This document shows positions 31,152 to 39,720 of a stretch of DNA of 64,000 nt, piece after piece. Every line of letters begins with the position of its first letter. Position 1 is the first letter of the stretch. Position numbers and translations under genes: made by a program. Origin of the DNA: Halolamina sp. CBA1230 (GTDB lineage Archaea > Halobacteriota > Halobacteria > Halobacteriales > Haloferacaceae); assembly GCF_002025255.2 (NCBI RefSeq), contig NZ_CP054587.1, positions 558,001-622,000 on the forward strand, in the 5' to 3' direction. The notes under the pieces were generated by a model. That model was not told the DNA's origin. It saw nothing but the letters and a program-made list of their open reading frames with translations, and searched no databases.

Positions 31152-32510
31152 TCACCCCTCCCGGATCGCCGTCGCCCGCGACCGCGCTCGGTCGACGACC
31201 GCCGGCCGCCCCGCGAACTCGACGCGAACGCGGTCGCCGTCGTACTCCGCCGTCACGCGGCCGTGGTCGTGCGCCCAGGCGAGGAACGACTGCGTGTCAC
31301 CGATATTGGGCAGATCGAACTGAGCTGTCTCGCTCGGGAGCGCCGCGGCTACGGCGTCACGGAGGTTCTCGGCGCCGCCACCCGCCAGTGCGCTGACCGC
31401 GAGCACCTCGGCGGTACGGTCGCCCGCCACCGAGTCGACCGCGTTTCGGCGCTCCTCGAGCGCCTCGTCGTCGACGAGATCTGACTTGTTGAGCACGACC
31501 AGCAGCTCCCCCCGAGGGTCGTCGAGTTCGGCGAGCGAGACCCGGAGCTTCTCGCGCATCGTCGGCAGCGGATCGCTCGCGTCGACGACCAGCAGCGCGG
31601 CGTCGCTGTCGGCGACAGCGTCGAGCGTTGCGCTGAACGACGCCACGAGGTCGTGGGGGATCCCGTCGACGAGGCCGACGGTGTCGGTCAACAGCACGCG
31701 CCGCCCGCCGATCGTCGCCCGGCGGGTGGTGGTGTCGAGCGTTTTGAACAGCCGATCCTCGACCGCCGCGACGCCGTCGAGGTCGGCGTGGTCCGGCGCC
31801 ATCTCGTCGACCGCGAGGTCGTCCGCAAGCCGGTGCAGCAGCGTCGACTTGCCCGCGTTGGTGTACCCCGCGATCGCGACGAGATCGAACCCCTGCTCGC
31901 GGCGCTCGGCCCGGCGCTCGCTCGCCCGGTCGGTCAGTTCGTCCAGCTTGTTCTCGACGATCCGGATCCGTCGCTCGGTGTCGACCACGCGGGAGCCGGT
32001 CTCCGCGGCGCGCTGCATGTGAGTGCGCTCCTCGGTCTCGCGGAGCTTCGGAAGCTCGTACCGCAGTCTCGCGAGTTCGACTTGGAGCCGGGCGGCCTCG
32101 TCGCCGGCGCCGGTCTCGAAGATGTCGAGCACGAGCCGGTGGCGGTCGACGACGCCGGTGCCGTCCGGGAGGAGCGCGGTCAGGGAACCGTACTGCCCGG
32201 GCGTGAGTTCGAGGTCGAACAGCGCCGCGTCGGCGTCGGTCGCGACCACGCGCCGGGCGAGTTCCTCGGCTTTCCCGCGACCGACGTTGTACTGGCCGCC
32301 TTCCTCGCGTCGCTGGGTGAGGGTGTCGACGACCTCGTACCCTGCCGCGCGGGCGAGGCGCTCGATCTCGGTCGTGTCCGGCTGTTCGTCTGCGTCGCGG
32401 GCGACGACGATGGCGGTTCGGTCGGCGTCGTCGTCGCTGGTGGTCGCTCGCTGTGCATCCGTCTCGGCTGGTGGTGAGTCTTGCAACGTTAGTGAGGGTG
32501 GGTCCCCCAC
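31152..32510 (-). CDS. hflX: Ribosome-associated GTPase HflX
   Basis: This 452-residue HflX GTPase has an N-terminal HflX domain with GRGKAEELA and VFDLELTPGQ-type motifs, then a coiled linker rich in Glu and Arg. The G domain has Walker A IAGYTNAGKST, DTVGLVDGIP for G3 and NKSDLV for G4. HflX binds the 50S subunit and splits stalled or inactive ribosomes. The frame starts at a GTG (32510); no TATA-like element is seen just upstream, so the true start could be a few codons later within the acidic N-terminal tail (for example at a TTG). Confidence 0.92.
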   Translation of the reverse strand: MGDPPSLTLQDSPPAETDAQRATTSDDDADRTAIVVARDADEQPDTTEIERLARAAGYEVVDTLTQRREEGGQYNVGRGKAEELARRVVATDADAALFDLELTPGQYGSLTALLPDGTGVVDRHRLVLDIFETGAGDEAARLQVELARLRYELPKLRETEERTHMQRAAETGSRVVDTERRIRIVENKLDELTDRASERRAERREQGFDLVAIAGYTNAGKSTLLHRLADDLAVDEMAPDHADLDGVAAVEDRLFKTLDTTTRRATIGGRRVLLTDTVGLVDGIPHDLVASFSATLDAVADSDAALLVVDASDPLPTMREKLRVSLAELDDPRGELLVVLNKSDLVDDEALEERRNAVDSVAGDRTAEVLAVSALAGGGAENLRDAVAAALPSETAQFDLPNIGDTQSFLAWAHDHGRVTAEYDGDRVRVEFAGRPAVVDRARSRATAIREG

Positions 32511-32738
32511 CGGAGACGGACGGCGACGGCGGCGCCTGCCCGCGGCGAGCGGGAGACCCGAGGCTGTCGGAAAACGGTGCCACGGTCGGTCTCCCGCCGC
32601 TCACAGCGTGGTCGATGAACAACACACGCCGTCACGTGAGCCCGGCGGGCTCAGCAGAAGTCGAGCTCCATCGGCTACGCGTTAGTGGCTCGGCGTCCCG
32701 CAAAAAAGTTCGGTTGGTGTGGGAGTCGTTCGCGAGCG
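32511..32738. other. Gene-free segment with a 10-bp stem and a 3-nt-loop hairpin
   Basis: Between hflX and the FKBP gene, GCGGGAGACC (32549-32558) pairs perfectly with GGTCTCCCGC (32588-32597) around a 29-nt loop. A second hairpin TGAGCCC-ggc-GGGCTCA lies at 32637-32653. An A-run (cccgcaaaaaagttcgg, near 32701) gives reverse-strand T's after the FKBP stop, a likely terminator for that gene. No tRNA or known RNA motif was recognised. Confidence 0.5.
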
Positions 32739-33692
32739 TTACTCCTCGTCGAGCTCGTCGACGATCTCCTCGGCGTCGACGTCGGCGTCCTCGAGGTCGC
32801 CCTCGATGTCCTCGAGCTCCTCTTCGAGCTCCTCGGCGCCGCCCATGCCGCCCATCATACCGCCCATGCCGCCCATCATGCCGCCGCCGCTGCCGTCGAA
32901 GACCTCCTCGACGACCACGCGGTCGAGGTCCAGACGGTCCATCAGCTCCTGGGCGACCTGGCTCTTCTGGAACATCCACTGCTGGTTCATCTGCATCTGC
33001 TGGGTCGCCTCGATGTAGAGGGTACGCTGCTCGACCTCCTCGGTCTCGGTGGTCTCCTCGCCGTCCTCGTCCTCGACGGTGACCTCCTCCTCGACCGTCT
33101 CGGTCTCGATGCGCAGGTCCGGCTCCATCTGGAGGTACATCCCCAGCAGGCCGGCGGCCTTCTCCTCGTCGTCGTCGACGACGTCGACGATCTCGTACTC
33201 GTACTCGAGATCCTCACCCGCCAGCGGGTGGTTGAAGTCGACGCGGGCGCGCCCGCCGATCACTCGCTCGACGTACCCCTGCTCGCCGTCGATCTGGACC
33301 TGTGAGCCGGGGCGGCGGTTCTCCTCGTCCAGCTTCGAGGAGCTGACGGTGCGGACCTCCTCCTGGTCGTACTCGCCGAACCCGTCCTCGGCGTCGATCT
33401 CCACGGTGCCTTCGTCGCCGACCTCGCTGCCGATCAGCGCGTCGTCGACGCCCGGGAACACGTGGCCCTCGCCGACGACGATGATGCGCGGGGAGAAGTC
33501 GTACTCGTCGTCGTCGATGCCGGCCTCCTCGGCGACGTCCTTCCGGGTCGTGTCGACGACGCGGTCGTCGCTCACGGTGCGGACGTTGTAGTCGATACGG
33601 ACGAAGTCACCCTCCTGGATCCCGGACTGGGTCTGTTCGGACTCCTCGGCCGCCTCGGCCTCGGTCTCGGCGTCGGCTTCGTTTTCGCTCAT
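32739..33692 (-). CDS. FKBP-type peptidyl-prolyl isomerase (SlyD-like)
   Basis: This 317-residue FKBP starts with an acidic tail of about 25 residues. The split FKBP core comes next (IQEGDFVRIDYNVRT, FSPRIIVVGEGHVFPGVDDALIG), with the insert-in-flap chaperone domain (GFGEYDQEEVRTVS) and the closing ARVDFNHPLAGEDLEYEYEIVDV. A long extension contains a Gln/Met-rich region and a Gly-Met repeat (GGGMMGGMGG), and an acidic end. SlyD-like proteins speed proline isomerisation and hold unfolded chains. CTTAAG at 33717-33722 is its TATA-like element, 25-30 nt before the ATG. Confidence 0.92.
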   Translation of the reverse strand: MSENEADAETEAEAAEESEQTQSGIQEGDFVRIDYNVRTVSDDRVVDTTRKDVAEEAGIDDDEYDFSPRIIVVGEGHVFPGVDDALIGSEVGDEGTVEIDAEDGFGEYDQEEVRTVSSSKLDEENRRPGSQVQIDGEQGYVERVIGGRARVDFNHPLAGEDLEYEYEIVDVVDDDEEKAAGLLGMYLQMEPDLRIETETVEEEVTVEDEDGEETTETEEVEQRTLYIEATQQMQMNQQWMFQKSQVAQELMDRLDLDRVVVEEVFDGSGGGMMGGMGGMMGGMGGAEELEEELEDIEGDLEDADVDAEEIVDELDEE

Positions 33693-33793
33693 ACCTCTAC
33701 CGTCTCGTGTTCCACTCTTAAGGACAACGTTTCGGGGCTGGAAACCGCCGAGGATCCGGATCGAGGGACGTTCAGTTTCGCCCGTACTGAGCC

Positions 33794-33822
33794 CTCAGCG
33801 TCACGCTTTCGGCCACGCTGAG
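33794..33822. repeat. 8-bp inverted repeat in a divergent intergenic region
   Basis: CTCAGCGT (33794-33801) pairs with ACGCTGAG (33815-33822). It lies in the 240-nt gap between FKBP (reverse) and the CYTH gene (forward). A reverse-strand frame ending here (RDRWDELTDALSAWPKA then stop) might be a gene remnant, but no start was found. Confidence 0.4.
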
Positions 33823-33932
33823 AGCGCGTCGGTCAGTTCGTCCCAGCGATCGCGAGGCCGTATGCCGCCGGCGTGGAACTGCGTTGCGGCCGAGAGGCCA
33901 GCCTTTTCGCCGCCGGCGCCGATCCCCGAGCC

Positions 33933-34484
33933 ATGTACGAGGTCGAACTCAAAGTCGAAGCCGACCACGGGGCCGTCCGGGCGGCGCTCGACGACGCCGG
34001 CGCCGAACCCGTCGACCACGTCCGCCAGGTCGACACGTACTACGATGCGCCCCACCGCGAGTTCGCCGAAACCGACGAGGCGCTGCGGCTGCGCGAGGAG
34101 ACCGATCTCGACGCCGAGGAGACGACGACGGCGATGACGTACAAGGGGCCGCTCGTCGAGGCAGCGTCGAAGACCCGCGAGGAGTACGAGACCGGCGTCG
34201 ACGACGGCGACGCCGCCGCGGGCATCCTCGACGGGCTGGGGTTCGAGCCGGCCGCGACCGTCGAGAAGGAGCGCGAACGGTTCGCGCTGGACGGCTACAC
34301 CGTCACGCTCGACGCGGTCGAGGGGCTGGGGTCGTTCGTCGAGATCGAACGCGAGGCGGCCGAGTCCGACATCGAGCAGGTCCGGACGGGCGCACAGGAA
34401 CTGCTCCGGGATCTGGGACTGGACCCCGACGAGCAGATCCGCAGCTCCTACCTCGGCCTGCTGCTCGCCGATGATGCGCAGTAG
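33933..34484 (+). CDS. CYTH-domain protein (CyaB / class IV adenylate cyclase-like)
   Basis: This 183-residue triphosphate-tunnel enzyme has the opening MYEVELKVEAD, giving the ExExK signature. An Arg/Lys-rich barrel follows: DTYYDAP, EALRLREE, MTYKGP, VEKERERF and SFVEIEREA. Family members act on triphosphate substrates (thiamine triphosphate, ATP or inorganic triphosphate). Archaeal CyaB-like proteins usually lack proven cyclase activity, so the reaction is open. The ATG 33933 begins exactly at the motif. metK follows 62 nt later. Confidence 0.85.
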   Translation: MYEVELKVEADHGAVRAALDDAGAEPVDHVRQVDTYYDAPHREFAETDEALRLREETDLDAEETTTAMTYKGPLVEAASKTREEYETGVDDGDAAAGILDGLGFEPAATVEKERERFALDGYTVTLDAVEGLGSFVEIEREAAESDIEQVRTGAQELLRDLGLDPDEQIRSSYLGLLLADDAQ

Positions 34485-34546
34485 TTATTTCCTACCCCTG
34501 GATCGTTTCCGAAGGTTATAGACCCCGCCCCGCGGAAGAGCCGACA

Positions 34547-35761
34547 ATGACGCGGAACATTCAGGTCTCCGAACTCGACCGGCGCGCGGTCGAGGACCAG
34601 CAGGTCGAGATCGTCGAGCGAAAGGGGATCGGTCACCCCGACTCTATCTGCGACGGGATCGCGGAGAGCGTCTCGCGGGCGCTCTCGCAGCTCTACCTCG
34701 ACCGCGTGGGGAAGGTGCTCCACTACAACACCGACGAGACCCAGCTCGCGGCGGGGCGTGCGGCGCCGGCGTACGGCGGCGGCGAAGTGATCGAACCGAT
34801 CTACATCCTGATCGTCGGTCGCGCGACCAAGAGCTACGAACGCGACGGGGTAACCGTCGAACTCCCCGTCGACTCGACGGCGCTGGCGGCCGCCCGGGAG
34901 TACCTCGCCGAGCAGATCCCCGAACTCGAGTACGGGACGGACGTGGTCGTCGACATCCAGCTCGGCGAGGGGAGCGGCGACCTGCAGGACGTGTTCGGCG
35001 AGGAGGAGGTCCAGGTGCCGATGGCCAACGACACCTCCTACGGCGTCGGCCACGCCCCACTCACCGAAACGGAGACGATCGTCCACGAGATCGAGCGGGG
35101 GCTCAACGGCGAGTACGCCGCGGAGAACCCCGAGGTCGGCCCGGACGTGAAGGTGATGGGGAAACGCGAGGGCGACTCGATCGACGTGACCGTCGCCGTC
35201 GCGATGATCGACAAGTACGTCGAGAACCTCGAGGCGTACAAGGCCGCGGTCGAGGAGGTACGGGCCTACGCCGAGCGCGTCGCCCGCGACCACACGGACC
35301 GCGAGGTCAGCGTCGAGGTCAACACCGCCGACGATTACGAGGAGGGTTCGGTGTACCTCACCGTCACGGGTACCTCCGCCGAGCAGGGCGACGACGGCTC
35401 CGTCGGCCGTGGGAACCGCGCCAACGGCCTCATCACCCCCAACCGCCCGATGAGCATGGAGGCCACCTCCGGGAAGAACCCCGTCAACCACATCGGGAAG
35501 ATCTACAACCTCCTCTCGACGGCGACCGCGGAGGACGTGGTCGCGGAGGTCGACGGGATCCGCGATCTCCAGCTCCGCCTGCTCTCCCAGATCGGTCGCC
35601 CGATCGACGAGCCCCACGTCGCCGACGCCCAGGTCGTCACGGAGGAGGGCGTCGACGTGGCCGACATCGAGGAGGAAGTGGGCGCGATCGTCGACGACAA
35701 CCTCGCGAACGTGACCGAGATCACCCGCGAGGCGATCGAGGGCGACATCTCGACGTTCTGA
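34547..35761 (+). CDS. metK: Archaeal S-adenosylmethionine synthetase
   Basis: This 404-residue enzyme belongs to the archaeal-type methionine adenosyltransferase family, which is only distantly related to bacterial MetK. Typical segments are [40 protein letters not shown] and [20 protein letters not shown]. It makes S-adenosylmethionine from methionine and ATP. The ATG at 34547 is preceded by ggttatag at 34514-34521, 26-33 nt away. The metY, metX and several methyltransferase genes elsewhere in the window depend on the same pathway. Confidence 0.95.
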   Translation: MTRNIQVSELDRRAVEDQQVEIVERKGIGHPDSICDGIAESVSRALSQLYLDRVGKVLHYNTDETQLAAGRAAPAYGGGEVIEPIYILIVGRATKSYERDGVTVELPVDSTALAAAREYLAEQIPELEYGTDVVVDIQLGEGSGDLQDVFGEEEVQVPMANDTSYGVGHAPLTETETIVHEIERGLNGEYAAENPEVGPDVKVMGKREGDSIDVTVAVAMIDKYVENLEAYKAAVEEVRAYAERVARDHTDREVSVEVNTADDYEEGSVYLTVTGTSAEQGDDGSVGRGNRANGLITPNRPMSMEATSGKNPVNHIGKIYNLLSTATAEDVVAEVDGIRDLQLRLLSQIGRPIDEPHVADAQVVTEEGVDVADIEEEVGAIVDDNLANVTEITREAIEGDISTF

Positions 35762-35792
35762 GCCCACGCGGTCACCCCCGGTTCCGGGGGCG

Positions 35793-36266
35793 ATGAGTGA
35801 CCACTCGACCGACGCCGACTGGGAGTTCCTCCGTCCGATCGGCGACGTCGCCGACGACCCGATCCTCGCACCGCTGGACCACCGCGGCCTCTACCTCGGC
35901 AACCGTCACGCCGCCGACCCCGAGCGCCACGGCCGTCGGTTCGCTGCCGTGGTCTCCGTCTCGACCGACGCGTATCCCCTGACTACGCACCACCGTCCGC
36001 TCACCGACGGCGAGGGGAACGACTGGAGAGCGTTCGCGGCCGCCCTCGACGCGGTCAGACGCCTCGCCCGCCGGGAGGGCGACGTGCTGGTCCACTGCAA
36101 GGCCGGCGTCAGCAGGAGCGCCACGGTGCTGGCGACGGCCGTCGCCGCCGGGTCGGGTGGATCGTTTCGCGACGGTCTCGTGACCGTCGAACGGGCTCGC
36201 CCGCAGGCGGTTCCGCACCCAGCACTGGTCGAACTCGGCGTCGTCTACCTCGCGGCGAACGGGTAG
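35793..36266 (+). CDS. Dual-specificity protein phosphatase family protein
   Basis: The 157-residue protein carries the Cys-based phosphatase loop VHCKAGVSRSAT (C-x5-R), preceded by a conserved short DxxxA-type segment (LPLTDGEGNDW region). Its size fits a single-domain DSP. It may dephosphorylate Ser/Thr/Tyr or a small molecule. The ATG is 32 nt after metK on the same strand, so co-transcription is possible. Confidence 0.82.
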   Translation: MSDHSTDADWEFLRPIGDVADDPILAPLDHRGLYLGNRHAADPERHGRRFAAVVSVSTDAYPLTTHHRPLTDGEGNDWRAFAAALDAVRRLARREGDVLVHCKAGVSRSATVLATAVAAGSGGSFRDGLVTVERARPQAVPHPALVELGVVYLAANG

Positions 36267-36311
36267 CACGAGCCACCGAGCATTTACAGCGGGCGCCCGA
36301 GAGCCACGCCC

Positions 36312-37382
36312 ATGCAGACGTTCGAACTCACGGCCAGGCTTCTCGCTGGGGTGGGGCTCATCCTCGCGAACGGGTTCTTCGTCGCGATCGAGTTCGCCCT
36401 CACCCGCGCCCGACAGTTCTCGAAGCAGGAGTTCCTCGGCGACGGCGAGAGCAGCGCGCTCCAGCGCGCCTGGGAGATGACCAACGACCTCGAACTGTAC
36501 CTCACCACCTGTCAGGTGGGGATCACCGCCTCCAGTATCGCGGTGGGTATCGTCGCCGAGCCCGCGCTGGCGGCCATCTTCGAACCGATCTTCCAGGGGA
36601 GCGCGCTAGCCGGCGTCGGCGCGGGCGCCTTCATCGCGTTCCTCATCATCAACCTCGTCCACCTCACCCACGGCGAGCAGACGCCGACGTATCTCGGCGT
36701 CGAGCGCTCCCGGCTGGTCTGTAAGTACGGCGCGACGCCGCTGTACTGGTGTAACCGTGCCATCCTCCCGATCATCAAGCTGGGCGACTGGGTCGCGAAG
36801 GGGACGCTGGGCCTGTTCGGCATCGAGATGACCGGTGCGTGGCTGGAGGCCGAGGAGGACGCCATCGAGTCCCGCGCGGACCTCCACAAGCGACTGGGGT
36901 CGGTGCTCTCGCAGGGCGAGATGTCCGAGGAGCGCCGCGAGGAGGTGCTGAACGCGCTCACGATCGGCGATCAGCAGGTCAACGACGTGATGGTGCCCAC
37001 CGAGGACGTCGTCACGCTCTCCACCGAAGTCGACACCGAGGAGAACTTCCGCCGGATGGAGGAGCACCCCCACACGCGCTACCCGCTGATCGGCGAGGAC
37101 GTGCAGGACTTCCGCGGAATCGTCTACTTCCCGATGCTCGCGCGGTACCGTGACAGCGTCGCCGACGGCGATATCGACTTCACCAACCTCTCGGCACCGC
37201 CGATGACGATATCCCACGACACGAACGTCAGCGACGCCATCGACCAGTTCCAGGTCGAGAGCCAGGAGCTCGCGTTCGTGCTGGAGGACGGCGAGGTCGT
37301 CGGGATGGTGACGGTGACGGACCTGCTCGAGTCGATCACCGGCGAGATGGAGGACCCGATCGACGGGTTGGACGACGCCTGA
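36312..37382 (+). CDS. CNNM-type (DUF21) membrane protein with CBS pair
   Basis: This 356-residue protein has a three- to four-helix DUF21 (CNNM) domain (LLAGVGLILANGFFVAIEFALTR, QVGITASSIAVGIVAE, GAFIAFLIINLVHLTHGEQTP) followed by two CBS domains from about residue 215 (VMVPTEDVVTLS, TRYPLIGE, APPMTISHDTNV, LAFVLEDGEVVGMVTVTDLLE). CNNM proteins handle magnesium or cobalt transport. The usual C-terminal CorC_HlyC domain is missing: the protein ends shortly after the second CBS motif. ATG 36312 has a TATA-like TTTACA at 36283-36288. Confidence 0.88.
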   Translation: MQTFELTARLLAGVGLILANGFFVAIEFALTRARQFSKQEFLGDGESSALQRAWEMTNDLELYLTTCQVGITASSIAVGIVAEPALAAIFEPIFQGSALAGVGAGAFIAFLIINLVHLTHGEQTPTYLGVERSRLVCKYGATPLYWCNRAILPIIKLGDWVAKGTLGLFGIEMTGAWLEAEEDAIESRADLHKRLGSVLSQGEMSEERREEVLNALTIGDQQVNDVMVPTEDVVTLSTEVDTEENFRRMEEHPHTRYPLIGEDVQDFRGIVYFPMLARYRDSVADGDIDFTNLSAPPMTISHDTNVSDAIDQFQVESQELAFVLEDGEVVGMVTVTDLLESITGEMEDPIDGLDDA

Positions 37383-37465
37383 GCACCGAGGTTCCCTCGA
37401 ATCGACGGCGTGACGAGGACGGTACGCCCGTCGGTGTCGCGCTCCGTTCGGTTATCAGGAGTTGT

Positions 37466-37766
37466 CTATTGAGTTACCTTCCAAGCCATCACAGAAGCGA
37501 GAGCGAACAGCAGAACAACCAGTCGGTCTACCGAGCCGTAGTAGACTAGTCGAACGGCGGCGAGGGCTGCGGCTATCAGCGCCCCGAGAGCCAAGGCGAG
37601 TGTGGTGATACGTGGGTCCTCCGCGTAGGTTCCGGCCCCGAACACCGTTATCGACGAACAGAACCGCGTAGCTGTAGCCGCCTGTCAGGAGGGTGTACCC
37701 GGCGCCGAGCACACCGACGGCGATCAGCCCGAGCGCCGACACGAGTGGTTTTCCGTTCCTGCTCAC
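37466..37766 (-). pseudogene. Small three-helix membrane protein split by a +1 frameshift
   Basis: From the GTG at 37766 the frame reads a membrane protein (SRNGKPLVSALGLIAVGVLG, ending ...SYAVLF) and then loses sense. Dropping one base near 37659 restores a second frame that reads SSITVFGAGTYAEDP, then hydrophobic LALALGALIAAALAAVRLVYYG and LVVLLFALASVMAW, and stops at TAG 37466-37468. The total of 301 nt is 3n+1. A TATA-like atattt (37792-37798 region) lies 26-32 nt before the GTG. It may be a true pseudogene, a sequencing error or programmed shifting. Confidence 0.7.
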
Positions 37767-37803
37767 GAAAACGTTCGGAAAGCGACCGCGGAAATATCTT
37801 GCC

Positions 37804-37930
37804 TCACGCGAGATCCCGGCTGGTGTCGACCTCGCTGCCGAGTTCGAGTTTGATCGTCTCGCCCGGCGGCTCGTGGGCGCGGAACTTCCCGCCGCGGCGT
37901 GAAACACGCCGACGCCGTCCGTCGAGAGCA
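37804..37930 (-). pseudogene. Fragment of a second decayed gene
   Basis: Reverse-strand residues SFTDTLLSTDGVGVFHA (about 37930-37890) are followed, after a one-base shift near 37890, by GGKFRAHEPPGETIKLELGS and VDTSRDLA with a stop at 37804. No start codon is seen in the first part, which is closed by a stop near 37970. The coding-like composition suggests the remains of a C-terminal gene end; the family was not recognised. Confidence 0.4.
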
Positions 37931-38046
37931 GGGTGTCGGTGAAGGAAGTGACGTCGCTGTCGGGGCCGTCGAGACACTACCTCGGGAGCGTTCTGACTCG
38001 CGACACGGAGGGAAACGCCCATGCTCGCCCGGCGACTACCCCGCCC

Positions 38047-39222
38047 GTGCAGCAGTCACCGGACCTCGCCGTCGTGCGCTACGGCGAGGCAGGCATCAAG
38101 AGCGACAAAGTTCGCGGGCAGATGCTCGACCGCCTCGCCGCGAACGTGCGGGCGATCCTCGACGACCGATCGATCTCCGGCGAGGTCGAGCGCCGCTGGT
38201 CGCGGGTGCTGATCCGCGCGCCCGAGGACGCCGATTTCGCCGCCGACGAGGCCGCCCGTGCGGCCGCCGACGCGTTCGGCGTCGTCTCGACGCGACCCGC
38301 GATCACGACCGCGCCCGAAGCCGACGCGCTCGCGGCGGCGGCGGTCGCGCTGGCCGAGGATCACCCCGAGGGCGCGACGTTCGCGGTCCGCGCGAACCGC
38401 GCCGGCCCGCCGGAGACCCACCCGTTCACGAGCCAGGAGGTCGCGAGCGAGGTCGGTGCCGCGATCGGCGAGGCGACCGGCGCCGACGTGGATCTCGACG
38501 ACCCCGACCGCGCCTACCGGCTAGACATCCGCGAGAACGAGGCGTTCGTCTCCGTCACCGAGTACGACGGCCCCGGCGGGCTCCCCGTCGGCACGCAAGG
38601 GAAGACGGTCGTGCTGTTCTCCGGCGGGCTCGACTCCCCCGTCGCGGCGTGGGAGCTGTTCAAACGCGGGCTGGAGGTGGTTCCGGTCTACCTCGATCTC
38701 GGGGATTACGGCGGCGCGGACCACCTCGCCCGCGCGGTCGAGACCGCCGAGACGGTCGCGCGCTCGGCGCCCCACGTCGACGCTCGGCTGCGGGTCGTTC
38801 CGGCGGGCGACCTCGTCGACGACCTCGTCGCGGCGACGGGAGCGACGCGGATGCTCTCGCTCCGGCGCGCGATGCTCCGGGTCGCGGAGGCGGTCGCCGA
38901 CGACGTGGACGCCCACTCGATCGCCACGGGGGAGTCGATCGGACAGAAATCCTCCCAGACCGGGCCGAACGTCCGCGTCACCGACGCCGCCGCGAACCTG
39001 CCGGTCCACCGCCCGCTGCTGACCCGGGACAAACCGGAGATCGTCGCGCAGGCCCGCGAGATCGGCACGTTCGTCGACGCGACGACCAACGTGGGCTGTG
39101 AGCGCGTCGCGCCCGACTACCCCGAGACGAACGCGACGCGCTCCGAGGTCGAGGCCGCCGAGCCCGAGGACCTGCTCGACCGCGCGGCCGCGCTCGCAGA
39201 CGAGCGCTACGTCGTCGACTGA
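38047..39222 (+). CDS. thiI: tRNA 4-thiouridine synthase ThiI
   Basis: This ThiI of about 391 residues has an N-terminal ferredoxin-like domain (VVRYGEAGIKSDKVRGQML), a THUMP domain, and the PP-loop adenylation domain with LFSGGLDSPVAAW near residue 190. It makes 4-thiouridine in tRNA. There is no rhodanese-like C-terminal domain, which is usual in archaea, where a different sulfur donor is used. The GTG at 38047 is chosen because conserved sequence starts right after it; the frame is open back to about 37930, over the decayed gene region. No TATA-like box is obvious at the expected distance. Confidence 0.9.
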   Translation: MQQSPDLAVVRYGEAGIKSDKVRGQMLDRLAANVRAILDDRSISGEVERRWSRVLIRAPEDADFAADEAARAAADAFGVVSTRPAITTAPEADALAAAAVALAEDHPEGATFAVRANRAGPPETHPFTSQEVASEVGAAIGEATGADVDLDDPDRAYRLDIRENEAFVSVTEYDGPGGLPVGTQGKTVVLFSGGLDSPVAAWELFKRGLEVVPVYLDLGDYGGADHLARAVETAETVARSAPHVDARLRVVPAGDLVDDLVAATGATRMLSLRRAMLRVAEAVADDVDAHSIATGESIGQKSSQTGPNVRVTDAAANLPVHRPLLTRDKPEIVAQAREIGTFVDATTNVGCERVAPDYPETNATRSEVEAAEPEDLLDRAAALADERYVVD

Positions 39223-39273
39223 GCCCGACGCCGGACCGCAACCCACTTCATCCGCGCCGGCGACTCCCCGACG

Positions 39274-39720
39274 ATGGCGCAGGTCTGTCTGCTGGGCGAA
39301 CTCGAGAGCGACCTCCGGTACGAACTGCTCTCCCGGGAGACCGCCCGCGAAGCGCTCTCGACGTACGCGCTGCGGGAGCCGTACGCGAACAGCCTCGCGC
39401 TCGACACCGTCTCCATCGGCGCCGCCGTCTCGCTGCTGAACGATCTGAACTGGTATCTCGTCCGCTTCGTCCGGACGCCGCTGGTACAGTCGGACTCCGT
39501 CTCCGAGACCGAGTGGCTCTCCCGCGACCTCGCAACCGCGATCCGTGACGGCGACATCGACCCCGCGGAGACCGGTGAACTCCTCCAAGTGTACGGAGTC
39601 GAGGACAGTCGCCCCCAGGACCCTGTCTTCGTCGAACGTGAGGGCGATTGGACACCCGAGCGCGAGGGGTACGACGAGGTGCTGGTGGTTCGCGTGACCG
39701 AAGACGAGTTCGACGGTTAA
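39274..39720 (+). CDS. Conserved haloarchaeal protein (DUF5804-like)
   Basis: This 148-residue protein opens with MAQVCLLGELESDLRYELLS and contains RETAREALSTYALREPYANSLALDTVSIGAAVSLLNDLNWYLVRF. The pattern fits, from memory, the small haloarchaeal family DUF5804; the match is not certain. There are no membrane spans. The function is unknown. It lies 51 nt after thiI on the same strand, and its stop codon overlaps the cysK stop in a shared TTAA (39717-39720). Confidence 0.65.
   Translation: MAQVCLLGELESDLRYELLSRETAREALSTYALREPYANSLALDTVSIGAAVSLLNDLNWYLVRFVRTPLVQSDSVSETEWLSRDLATAIRDGDIDPAETGELLQVYGVEDSRPQDPVFVEREGDWTPEREGYDEVLVVRVTEDEFDG

Noticed and set aside
32600-32700. Possible tRNA-like fold after the 32549-32597 stem
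   Set aside because: No T-loop consensus (GGTTCRANNC) or acceptor pairing could be built.
33801-34055. 84-residue reverse frame ending RWDELTDALSAWPKA
   Set aside because: The last 30 residues look coding, but there is no start outside the CYTH gene and the rest is antisense to it. Kept only as a remark.
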